From CAYONP01 sp964405335 (lineage in GTDB: Bacteria; Armatimonadota; UBA10988), in assembly GCA_964405335.1 (NCBI GenBank), contig CAYONP010000057.1:1-37152 (forward strand): 37,152 bases of DNA. Reading direction: 5' to 3'. Both the position numbers and the translations under genes were made by a program. Positions 9,690-16,382 of the stretch are shown here, piece by piece. Position 1 is the first letter of the stretch, and every line of letters starts with the position of its first letter. Below the pieces are notes generated by a model. That model was not told the origin of the DNA. It did not search any database and saw only the letters and a list, made by a program, of their open reading frames with translations.

Positions 9690-10864
9690 CCGCCGGCCAC
9701 GAAGCGGGCCATGCGCGCGAGTCCCTCCTCGATGTCGGCCAGGCTCGCGGCGTAGGAGAGGCGCACATTGTCCATCGCCCCGAAGCCGTCGCCGGGCACC
9801 ACGGCAACCTGCGCGGTCTCGAGCAGCCGGGCGGCGAAGCCCGGCGAGCGCTCACCCGGCCGGCAGGCCCCGGCGACCGAGGGGAAGGCGTAGAAGGCGC
9901 CACCCGGCTCGGCGCAGACGAAGCCGGGCAGCGCGCGCAAACCGTCGACCATCACCCGCCGGCGCCGGGCAAAGGCCTCGCGCATCTCGGCCACGCAGCT
10001 CTGGTCGCCGTTGAGCGCGGCCTCGGCGGCGGCCTGGGCAATCGAGCAGGGTCCGCTGGTGTCGTGGCTCTGCAGCCTGGCGACGGCGCTGATCAGCGGC
10101 TTCGGCCCGGCGGCCCAGCCGACTCGCCAGCCGGTCATGCTGTAGGCCTTCGAGACGCCGTTGACGATCACCGTCTGGTCGAACAGCGCGGGCACCTGGG
10201 CGAGGCTGAAGTGCCGGGCGCCGTCGTAGATCAGGTGCTCGTAGATCTCGTCCGAGATGGCGATCAGCTCCGGGTAGCCGCTGATCACCTCGCCGAGCGC
10301 CCGCAGCTCGGCCTCGTCATAGAGCACGCCGGTCGGGTTCGAGGGCGAGTTGATCACCAGGGCGCGGGCGAACGGATACTGCTCGAGCACCGCCGCCAGC
10401 CGCCCGGGGGTCAACTTCAGCCCGGTCGACTCATCGCACGGGACAATCACCGGCAGGCCGCCGGCGATGCGCGTCTGATCGAGGTAGCTGACCCAGTAGG
10501 GGGCCGGCAGGATGACCGCATCGCCCGGGTCGAGCAGGGCATGGAACAGCCCCTGCAGCGAGTGTTTGCCGCCGCAGCCGACGACAATGGTGGCCGGGCT
10601 GTAGTCGAGCCCCTGGTCGCGCCGGTGCTTGGCGGCAATCGCCTCGCGCAGCGAGACGGTCCCCGCGGCGGGGCAGTATTTGGTGAAGCCGGCGGCCAGC
10701 GCGCGGCGGGCGGCCTCCTTGATATGCTCGGGCGTGTCGAAGTCGGGCTCGCCGGCGCCGAACCCGATCACCGCCTGCCCGGCGGCCTGCAGCGCCTTGA
10801 CCCGCGCGGTCAGGGCCAACGTCGGCGACTCGGTGGCCGCCTGCGCGCGCGCCGAAATGCGCAT
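9686..10864 (-). CDS. aspC: Class I aminotransferase, aspartate aminotransferase type
   Basis: 392-aa PLP-dependent transaminase, probably interconverting aspartate/2-oxoglutarate and oxaloacetate/glutamate in the cytoplasm. The PLP lysine is Lys239 in VSKAYSMTGWRVGW. NSPSNPTG, SDEIYEHLIYDG and the C-terminal VRLSYA with the carboxylate-binding Arg are all present, and FGAGEPDFDTPEHIKEAA marks the Iβ (Thermus-like) subgroup. The ATG at 10864 has GGGAGAAG just upstream. It is first in a run of three genes joined by 4-nt overlaps with the split NAD synthase; aspartate is the starting point of de novo NAD synthesis, so a link is plausible but unproven. Prephenate or other keto acids may also be substrates. 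Confidence 0.85.
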   Translation of the reverse strand: MRISARAQAATESPTLALTARVKALQAAGQAVIGFGAGEPDFDTPEHIKEAARRALAAGFTKYCPAAGTVSLREAIAAKHRRDQGLDYSPATIVVGCGGKHSLQGLFHALLDPGDAVILPAPYWVSYLDQTRIAGGLPVIVPCDESTGLKLTPGRLAAVLEQYPFARALVINSPSNPTGVLYDEAELRALGEVISGYPELIAISDEIYEHLIYDGARHFSLAQVPALFDQTVIVNGVSKAYSMTGWRVGWAAGPKPLISAVARLQSHDTSGPCSIAQAAAEAALNGDQSCVAEMREAFARRRRVMVDGLRALPGFVCAEPGGAFYAFPSVAGACRPGERSPGFAARLLETAQVAVVPGDGFGAMDNVRLSYAASLADIEEGLARMARFVAGG

Positions 10865-10885
10865 CGCTCTTCTCCCACGCCGTGG

Positions 10886-10901
10886 CGTTTCACGTGAAAC
10901 G
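10886..10901. promoter_or_regulatory. parS centromere site 1
   Basis: 16-nt perfect palindrome CGTTTCACGTGAAACG, matching the near-universal parS consensus tGTTTCACGTGAAACa in all 14 core positions. It sits between aspC and the ceramidase-like gene, about 2.4 kb beyond the end of parB and 9 kb from dnaA. ParB would load here as a CTP-dependent clamp and recruit ParA and SMC. Confidence 0.93.
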
Positions 10902-10911
10902 ACCGCCCCGC

Positions 10912-12186
10912 TCACTCTTTCGCCAGCGCCTCGGCCAGCAACGCCGTCGCCTCGGGGGCCAACGGCCAGAGATCGCACAGCGGCTCGAGACCCTCACCGT
11001 CAAGGCTCGCCCGGCCCGGCCGCGGGTCGGCCAGCCCGAGCCGCCCGCCGGCCGCCGAAACGGTCACCGCCACCGGCGCGCTCGACTGCTCGACCAGACG
11101 CAGCGCCGCCGCCGGCGAGAGTGCCAGGCCGGCGCCGAGCAGCTCGAGGCCACCCAGTCGCCAGCGATAGAGCGTCACCTCGAGCGTCGCCGTCCGCCCC
11201 TCCGAGGCGGCCAGCTCGAGCCGGCCCAGCCAGGCGACCCGCTCCCGCGCCGGCTCGCGCTCACCCGGACCATACTCGGCCCGCCCGGCCGCCCGCTCCA
11301 GCGCCGCGCTCACCGCCGCCCGCTCGGGCAGCGGCGCGGTGCGCAGCGGCAGGCGCTGCTCGCGCAGGTCGAGCCGCGGCACCTGCGGCGCGCCGCGGTC
11401 GGCGGTCGCCCGCAGCAGCGCCGCGGCCAGTCGCTGCGCGTCGCGCGCCTGGTTCTCCGCCGCCGCGCCGGTCACCTCTCCTGCCCCGGCCACCGCGCCG
11501 GGCAGGTAGAGCAACGGCGCGCCGAGCGCCTGCTCGTGCGCCTCGCGGGCGCCCAGCAGCGCCTCGTCGCCGACCGTCGCGGTGCCCTCGAGGTAGGCCG
11601 GCGGCGGCGGGCCGAAAGCCACCTGGGCCAGCGGCCGGCCGTCGGCGGTCTCGAAACAGAGCAGGTCGAGGCAGGTCAGTCGCGGCGTCAGGTCGAGCGT
11701 CGCCGGCGCATACTCGAGCGGCGCGCTGCCCAGCTTCAGCAACGCCGGCCGGCGGCGCGCCGCGGCCAGCCGGGCCACCCCGGCGGCGAGCGCCTCGAGC
11801 GCGGCCAGCGGCCAGCTCGGATCGCCGCCCGACCAGGCCGGGCCGGTGACGCAGCCGCCGGCGGCCAGCAGCACCGGCTCGCCGCAGGCGGCGGCAATCC
11901 GCCCGGCACTGCCGGCGTCGAGCAAGGCGCCGTCGCAGACCACCAGACCAGCCGCGCCGCGCCCCGCCGCCAGGCTCACCGCCGCAATGCGCAGCGGTCG
12001 GCGGACCGCCGTGGCGGCGCTCCGGCCGAGCGCGGAGGGGCCCAGCCGCACACCCACCGGCGGCGTGGCAGTGGCCACCGCCACACCAACCTCCCAGGTC
12101 AACCCACCCGACTGCAGCCGGCGCAGCTCGCGCGGCTCGGCCTGCGGGTCGCCGGCGCGCGGCGGCAGGCGGTCGTCGCTGACCAC
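10912..12186 (-). CDS. Degenerate neutral-ceramidase-like protein
   Basis: About 424 aa, Ala/Arg-rich. The order of segments matches the N-terminal domain of neutral/alkaline ceramidase: GVAVATATPPVGV (family GvA..dITPP.G), RPLRIAAVSLAAGRGAAGLVVCDGALLD (family RAL.l..g.....v..Dl), PVLLAAGGCVTGP (family THTHSGP), FETADGRPLAQVAFG, then a GAVAGAGEVTG segment. The histidines of THTHSGP and of the later CHPT motif are absent, so zinc hydrolysis is unlikely. The start is uncertain: GTG at 12186 keeps the whole domain, whereas a GTG at 12084 has an excellent GGGAGG but cuts the first strand. A TTG at 12102 also exists. The frame stays open into the upstream tRNA gene but cannot start there. No signal peptide is visible. 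The family call is by pattern only. Confidence 0.5.
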   Translation of the reverse strand: MVSDDRLPPRAGDPQAEPRELRRLQSGGLTWEVGVAVATATPPVGVRLGPSALGRSAATAVRRPLRIAAVSLAAGRGAAGLVVCDGALLDAGSAGRIAAACGEPVLLAAGGCVTGPAWSGGDPSWPLAALEALAAGVARLAAARRRPALLKLGSAPLEYAPATLDLTPRLTCLDLLCFETADGRPLAQVAFGPPPPAYLEGTATVGDEALLGAREAHEQALGAPLLYLPGAVAGAGEVTGAAAENQARDAQRLAAALLRATADRGAPQVPRLDLREQRLPLRTAPLPERAAVSAALERAAGRAEYGPGEREPARERVAWLGRLELAASEGRTATLEVTLYRWRLGGLELLGAGLALSPAAALRLVEQSSAPVAVTVSAAGGRLGLADPRPGRASLDGEGLEPLCDLWPLAPEATALLAEALAKE

Positions 12187-12207
12187 CTCGACCAGCGCCG
12201 CCCGCGA

Positions 12208-12290
12208 CGGAGGGAGAGGGATTCGAACCCCCGGGGCTTGCGCCCTGCGGTTTTCAAGACCGCCGCCATCGACCACTCGGCCATCCCTCC
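12208..12290 (-). tRNA. tRNA-Ser (anticodon UGA)
   Basis: 83-nt cloverleaf on the minus strand. The acceptor stem is GGAGGGA/TCCCTCC with discriminator G. The D arm is GCC...GGC, and the anticodon stem is GCGGT/ACCGC around loop CTTGAAA, giving anticodon TGA. A 14-nt long variable arm (stem GGGC/GCCC, loop GCAA) is typical of class II tRNA-Ser, and the T loop is TTCGAAT. CCA is not encoded. A -10-like TATCAT lies 9 nt upstream of the 5' end (12305-12300), with no clear -35. Confidence 0.96.
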
Positions 12291-12307
12291 ACGCCGCGCA
12301 TGATACC

Positions 12308-12368
12308 ACGTCGCGCGGCAGGCGGCAGGCGGCGGGCGGCAGGCGGCAGGCGGCAGGCGGCAGGCGGC
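12308..12368. repeat. Heptanucleotide tandem array (GGCAGGC type)
   Basis: About eight units of CGGCAGG in a row, one with G in place of A, directly upstream of tRNA-Ser. In reverse complement the unit is CCTGCCG, the same NTGCCGN heptad that occurs in short runs at 7873-7900 and 27795-27815. Such arrays change length by slippage and resemble the STRR heptamers of cyanobacteria. Confidence 0.9.
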
Positions 12369-12403
12369 CTATGGATGGCATCCGACGGACCGCCGGTTCT
12401 CAA

Positions 12404-12531
12404 GGCGTGTCGAAGCGTGCGGTAGGGGCGGGTCTCAGACCCGCCCGATGGCCGACGAACCCGCTTCCAGAGCGGATCGACACGCCGGCGGGCAGGTCTG
12501 AGACCTGCCTCTGGCATGAAGGTCAACGCCC
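12404..12531 (-). mobile_element. MITE-like ~130-bp element, copy A (inverted)
   Basis: First of three copies. Read on the minus strand it has the same layout as copies B and C: an outer GGGCG..TTGACC end, a palindrome built on CAGGTCTCAGACCTG, a middle hairpin CCGCTCTGGAAGCGG, a second palindrome built on GGGTCTGAGACCC followed by CCCCTAC, and the closing inverted end TCGACACGCC. It lies in the gap between the tRNA and DUF4446, opposite in orientation to the other two. No coding capacity. Confidence 0.75.
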
Positions 12532-12549
12532 CCGTCTCGCCGGCCGCCG

Positions 12550-13032
12550 TCAGCGACCGAAGGCCTGGTCGACGGCCCGCTGCTCCTCGGCGCTCAACGG
12601 CACCAGCGAGCGGCCGGCCTGCACCGGCTTGGCGTAGACGGTGCCCCCCTCGCGGCCGTAGAGGCTGTTCAGCACCACGCCGTTGCCGTCGGCGTCGAGC
12701 AGGGCGACCGCAAAACTGACCTCGCCGCCGACGTGGGCGAAGGCGTCGTACTTGACCAGGCCGACCCGCTGCAGCGCGCCGCGCAGCGACTCGCCGAGGG
12801 CCGACTGCCCGTCGCTCAGCGCGGCCAACCGCTGCTCGGCGCCGTCGAGCCGGCGCAGGTGCTGGTCGAGCAGTTGCTCGAGGTTGCCCGCGGCGACGCC
12901 CCGGCCGAGGGCGGCGAACTGCCGCCGCGCGACGGCCAGCCGGCGGCTGAGCACGACCAGCCAGACGAGCAGCCCGGCGACCAGAGCGCCGAGTGCCACC
13001 ACCGCCGCGACCAGGGCCGAGCCGTCGTTCAC
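12550..13032 (-). CDS. DUF4446 membrane protein
   Basis: 160 aa. One N-terminal membrane helix (about residues 8-28) leads into a coiled-coil-like stretch (RRLAVARRQFAAL to LSDGQSALGESL). The conserved domain follows: RVGLVKYDAFAHVGGEVSFAVALLDADGNGVVLNSLYGREGGTVYAKPV, ending LSAEEQRAVDQA. This is the DUF4446 signature, a family often encoded beside parAB in several phyla, with no assigned biochemical function. The GTG start overlaps the DUF167 stop as GTGA, placing it last in the parA-parB operon. Confidence 0.85.
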   Translation of the reverse strand: MNDGSALVAAVVALGALVAGLLVWLVVLSRRLAVARRQFAALGRGVAAGNLEQLLDQHLRRLDGAEQRLAALSDGQSALGESLRGALQRVGLVKYDAFAHVGGEVSFAVALLDADGNGVVLNSLYGREGGTVYAKPVQAGRSLVPLSAEEQRAVDQAFGR

Positions 13033-13325
13033 GCCGACTGCTCCAACGCCGCCAGGACCGCCTCGGGCGCCGCGCCGCGGACGGCCACCCGTTTGTCGCG
13101 CGAGCGCTCGCCGGCGACCAGGCTGACCGCCCGCCGGGCGACGCCCAGCCGCGCCGCGAGCAGCGCCAGCAGCCGCTGGTTGGCCCGGCCGTCGACCGCC
13201 GGGGCGCCGACCCGGACGACCAGCCGGCCGTCGCGCAGACCGGCCGGGCCCTCGGGCTGCCCGCGCGGGATGACCCGCACTGCGAAACTGGCGCCGTCAG
13301 GCTCGGCGCGCACCTCGAGGCTCAT
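13029..13325 (-). CDS. DUF167 (YggU-like) protein
   Basis: 98-aa small alpha/beta protein with all the family landmarks: VRVIPRG near the N-terminus, LVVRVGAPAVDGRANQRLLALLA in the middle, then VSLVAGERSRDKRVAV. YggU-type proteins are widespread and structurally known but lack an assigned function. The ATG overlaps the parB stop by 4 nt and its stop overlaps DUF4446, so it is translated with the partition genes. Confidence 0.88.
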   Translation of the reverse strand: MSLEVRAEPDGASFAVRVIPRGQPEGPAGLRDGRLVVRVGAPAVDGRANQRLLALLAARLGVARRAVSLVAGERSRDKRVAVRGAAPEAVLAALEQSA

Positions 13326-14173
13326 CCGCCGAGCGCCTCGGCAATCCGCTCCAGATCCTCGACGGTGTAATACTCGATCAGGATGGTGCCCCCCTCGCCG
13401 CGCCGTGGGCGGATCTGGCAGCGGGTGCCGAGCAGCCGCTCGAGCCGCTCGGCAAAGACGGCCAGGTCGACATCCTCGGGCGGCGGGTCGAGCGGCTGCG
13501 GCCGCCGGCGCGCCGGCCGGCCCTGCAGCGCGCGGGCCTCCTCCTCGGCGTCGCGGACCGACAGCTGGTCGCGCTCGATCCGCCGCGCCAGGAGCACCTG
13601 CTGGTCCTCGTCGACGAGCATCAGCAGCGCGCGGGCGTGGCCCTCGGTGAGCCGGCCGTCGGCCAGTCGGTCGCGCACCTCGGCGGCCAGCTTGAGCAGT
13701 CGCAGGGTGTTGGCCACCGCCGCGCGCGAGCGGCCGACTTTCACGGCCACCTGCTCCTGGGTCAGGGCGAACTCGTCGATCAGCCGGCGATAGGCCGCCG
13801 CCGCCTCGAGCGGGTTGATGTTCTCCCGCTGCAGATTCTCGACCAGCGCGATTTCGAGCAGCTCGCGCTCGCTGCAGGGCCGGATGAGCGCCGGAATGGT
13901 GGCCAGCCCGGCGCGCTGGGCGGCGCGCCAGCGTCGCTCGCCGGCGACCAGTTGGTAGCGCTCGCCGTCGGGCGCCGGGCGGAGGCAGATCGGCTGGACC
14001 AGGCCGTGCTGCTCGATCGAGGCGGCCAGCTCGGCCAGCGCCGCCTCGTCGAAGGCGAGCCGCGGCTGGTAGGGATTGGGCACGATCCGCTCGAGCGCCA
14101 CCTGCTGCACCCCGGCCGCCTCGCCGGCGTCGGGCAGCAGCGCCTGCAGGCCGCGGCCGAGGGCGCGGCTCAT
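13322..14173 (-). CDS. parB: Chromosome partition protein ParB (Spo0J)
   Basis: 283-aa CTP-dependent DNA clamp that binds parS. Layout: LGRGLQALLP at the N-terminus, which in this family contacts ParA; the CTP-binding ParB/Srx domain with VAGERRWRAAQRAG and ALVENLQRENINPLEAA; a helix-turn-helix LTQEQVAVKVGRSRAAVANTLRLL; and a C-terminal dimerisation part after a proline/arginine linker. Two parS palindromes are within 3.5 kb. Its ATG overlaps the parA stop by 4 nt. Confidence 0.96.
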   Translation of the reverse strand: MSRALGRGLQALLPDAGEAAGVQQVALERIVPNPYQPRLAFDEAALAELAASIEQHGLVQPICLRPAPDGERYQLVAGERRWRAAQRAGLATIPALIRPCSERELLEIALVENLQRENINPLEAAAAYRRLIDEFALTQEQVAVKVGRSRAAVANTLRLLKLAAEVRDRLADGRLTEGHARALLMLVDEDQQVLLARRIERDQLSVRDAEEEARALQGRPARRRPQPLDPPPEDVDLAVFAERLERLLGTRCQIRPRRGEGGTILIEYYTVEDLERIAEALGG

Positions 14174-14967
14174 GCCGCCGCTCCGGCGCTCAGGCCGAGC
14201 CGTTCGCGCAGCTCGCCGGCCAGGGCGCCGTAGGCCAGGGCGCCGGGCGAGTCGGGGGCGTAGTCGTGGATCGGTCGGCCGTAGCTGGGCGCCTCGCCGA
14301 GGCGCACGTTGCGCGGAATCACCGCCGCAAAGGCGCGGGCGCCGAAGAAGCTGCGCACCTCGTCGGCCACCTCGCGGGCGAGCCGGGTGCGCGGGTCGTA
14401 CATGGTCAGGGCCACGCCGTCGAGGCCGAGCCGCGGGTTGAGCCGGCGCTGGACGAACTGCACCGTGCCGAGCAACTGGCTCAAGCCCTCGAGGGCGTAA
14501 TACTCGGTCTGCACCGGGATCAGCACGCCGTCGGCGCCGACCAGGGCGTTGACCGTCAGCAGGCCGAGGCTCGGCGGGGCGTCGACCAGCACCACGTCGT
14601 ACCGCTCGCGGACGGCCGCGAGGGCCTCACGCAGCCGCCGCTCGCGCCAGCCGGCACCCTCGGGGCGGCCGGCCAGCTCGACCTCGGCGCCGGCCAGGTT
14701 GAGCGTCGCCGGGGCCAAGTCGAGCCCCGGCACGCCGGTCGGCACGATCACCTCGGCAAGGGTCCGCTCGCCGGTCAGCGCGTCGTAGACGCAGCAGCGC
14801 AGGGCGCGTCGGTCGACGCCCAGGCCGCTGGTCGCGTTGCCCTGCGGGTCGAGGTCGACCAGCAGGACGCGCAGGCCGCCGGTGGCGAGCAGCCCGGCGA
14901 GGCTGACCGCGGTGGTGGTCTTGCCGACGCCGCCCTTCTGGTTGACGATCGCCGTCACCCGGCCCAT
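14170..14967 (-). CDS. parA: Chromosome partition ATPase ParA (Soj)
   Basis: 265-aa deviant-Walker ATPase that binds DNA non-specifically and segregates ParB-parS complexes; in its family it also affects DnaA. The deviant Walker A KGGVGKTT is at residues 11-18, DLDPQGNATSGLG follows, and VDAPPSLGLLTVNAL is switch II. The ATG at 14967 was chosen since GGGAG lies 6 nt upstream and the first strand starts at residue 4. A parS palindrome lies 57 nt before the start. It heads parA-parB-DUF167-DUF4446. Confidence 0.96.
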   Translation of the reverse strand: MGRVTAIVNQKGGVGKTTTAVSLAGLLATGGLRVLLVDLDPQGNATSGLGVDRRALRCCVYDALTGERTLAEVIVPTGVPGLDLAPATLNLAGAEVELAGRPEGAGWRERRLREALAAVRERYDVVLVDAPPSLGLLTVNALVGADGVLIPVQTEYYALEGLSQLLGTVQFVQRRLNPRLGLDGVALTMYDPRTRLAREVADEVRSFFGARAFAAVIPRNVRLGEAPSYGRPIHDYAPDSPGALAYGALAGELRERLGLSAGAAA

Positions 14968-15022
14968 GCCGTCTCCCGGCGGTGCGATCCGCGCCGGCCG
15001 GGGCGACTCCTCCCGGCCGGCG

Positions 15023-15038
15023 CGTTTCACGTGAAACA
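15023..15038. promoter_or_regulatory. parS centromere site 2
   Basis: CGTTTCACGTGAAACA, with the 14-nt core GTTTCACGTGAAAC identical to site 1. It lies in the 73-nt gap between the AIM24-like gene and parA, so ParB bound here could also repress or tune the par operon. It is about 5.4 kb from dnaA. Confidence 0.94.
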
Positions 15039-15040
15039 GC

Positions 15041-15718
15041 TCAGCCCTTGGTCGGCATGTAGCTGGCCAGCTTGGCCGCCAGGTTGGTGATCGGCATGCT
15101 GCGCAGCCAGACCTTGCCGGGCCCGGTGAGGGTGGCCAGGAACAGCCCCTCGCCGCCGCCGAGGATGTTCATCAGGCCCTTGATCATCTGCACATCGTGG
15201 CTGACGCTGGGCTCGAAGAAGGCGATGTGGCCGGGATCGAGGCGCAGCGTCTCGCCGGCGGCCAGCTCGTACTCGGCGACCTCGCCCGAGATCTCGAGGA
15301 AGGCCGTGCCGGGGCCGGTCAGCTTCTGCAGGATGAAGCCCATGCCGCCGAAGATGCCGGCGCCGAGCTTCTGCCGGAAGTGGATCTCGAGCCCCACCCC
15401 TTCCTCGGCGCACATGAACGAGTCCTTGGCGCAGATCAGGCTCTGGCCGGCGCCGAGCGGGACGGCGACCACCTTGCCGATGGTCTCGGGGGTGAAGGTG
15501 ATGGTCGCCGGGCCGCCGGCGGTGAAGGTGGTCATGAACAACGACTCGCCGCCGAGCACCCGTCCAATCGCCTTCAGCGCCCCGCCGCGGGTGCCGGTCT
15601 TCATCTCGACCTCGCCCCGCATCCAGGCCATGCCGCCCGACTCGGTGAAGACCGACTCGCCCGCCTGCAACTGCACCTCCAGCATCTGCAGGACGGTGCC
15701 ACGGATTTCGTAGGTCAT
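15041..15718 (-). CDS. AIM24/TIGR00266 family protein
   Basis: 225-aa all-beta protein with the glycine-rich pattern of TIGR00266: VFTESGGMAWMRGEVEMKT, SLFMTTFTAGGPATITFTP, GKVVAVPLGAGQSLICAKDSFMCAEEGV, AFLEISGEVAEYELAAGETLRLDPGHIAFFEPSV and EGLFLATLTGPGKVWLRSMP. The family is duplicated beta-sandwich and related to mitochondrial AIM24; its role is not established. A strong GGGAGGGAGG site precedes the ATG. It is 27 nt behind jag and probably the last gene of the rpmH-jag transcript. Confidence 0.9.
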   Translation of the reverse strand: MTYEIRGTVLQMLEVQLQAGESVFTESGGMAWMRGEVEMKTGTRGGALKAIGRVLGGESLFMTTFTAGGPATITFTPETIGKVVAVPLGAGQSLICAKDSFMCAEEGVGLEIHFRQKLGAGIFGGMGFILQKLTGPGTAFLEISGEVAEYELAAGETLRLDPGHIAFFEPSVSHDVQMIKGLMNILGGGEGLFLATLTGPGKVWLRSMPITNLAAKLASYMPTKG

Positions 15719-15745
15719 TGCCGCCTCCCTCCCAGGGTCCGCTGC

Positions 15746-16378
15746 TCACACGCGAGGCGAGATGATCAGCCGTCGATTCGGGTTCTCGCCTTCGCTGTAG
15801 GTCGACACATCCGGGTCGTGCTGCAGGGCGGTGTGGATGATCCGCCGCTCGGCCGCCCGGAGGCCTTCGAGAATCACATCGCGGCGCTCTTCCTTGGCCC
15901 GCCGCGCGTGCTCGTGGGCCAACTCCTCCAGCCGCTGCCGGCGCCGCTCGCGGTAGCCCTCGGCGTCGATCTGGATCCGCCGCCGCCGGCCGTGGCGGTT
16001 GACCATGATGTTGATCAGGAACTGCACCGCGTTGAGCGTCTGGCCGAAGCTGCCGATCACCAGTCCGAGGTCGTCGCCGACGATGTCGAGCGCCACCTCG
16101 TCGTCGCTCTCCTCGGCCAGGCGCACCTCGGCCTCGACGCCCATCAGGGCCAAGACCCGGTCGAGATGCCGCGCCGCGGCGGCCGCCACCCCGTCCGCCT
16201 CGTCGTCGCCGGCCGGCTCGCTGGGCGGCTCGGCGAGCAGATAGACGCGCGCGGTGACGCCGTGCTCGTCGGACTCGAGGATTTCCACCTCGGCATGCTT
16301 CGGATCGACGCCCAGCGCCGCACTGCCGTCGGCCAGCGCCTCGGCGGCGCTGCCGGCGTGAACCTGCACTTCCCTCAC
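15746..16378 (-). CDS. jag: Jag/KhpB RNA-binding protein
   Basis: 210 aa with the three Jag parts: an N-terminal Jag_N domain (1-52), a KH domain with IVGDDLGLVIGSFGQTLNAVQFLINIMVNR, and an R3H domain ending RRIIHTALQHDPDVSTYSEGENPNRRLII. KhpB proteins bind RNA, usually with KhpA, and influence cell division and elongation. The KH GxxG loop is GSFG, without the usual basic residue. The start is GTG, 4 nt after the yidC stop, with GGGGAGG inside the end of yidC. Confidence 0.92.
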   Translation of the reverse strand: MREVQVHAGSAAEALADGSAALGVDPKHAEVEILESDEHGVTARVYLLAEPPSEPAGDDEADGVAAAAARHLDRVLALMGVEAEVRLAEESDDEVALDIVGDDLGLVIGSFGQTLNAVQFLINIMVNRHGRRRRIQIDAEGYRERRRQRLEELAHEHARRAKEERRDVILEGLRAAERRIIHTALQHDPDVSTYSEGENPNRRLIISPRV

Positions 16379-16382
16379 GCGC

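Noticed and set aside
9690..9903. Long frame linking sequence antisense or out of frame to aspC with nadE
   Set aside because: The nadE frame stays open far upstream, but the overlapping nitrilase frame has all catalytic residues and the nadE domain starts at 8799.
12308..12368. CRISPR array
   Set aside because: The repeats are 7-nt units without spacers; no cas genes are present.
12187..12381. Extension of the ceramidase-like frame upstream
   Set aside because: It would read through the tRNA-Ser gene and the heptad array; the open frame is a by-product of high GC.
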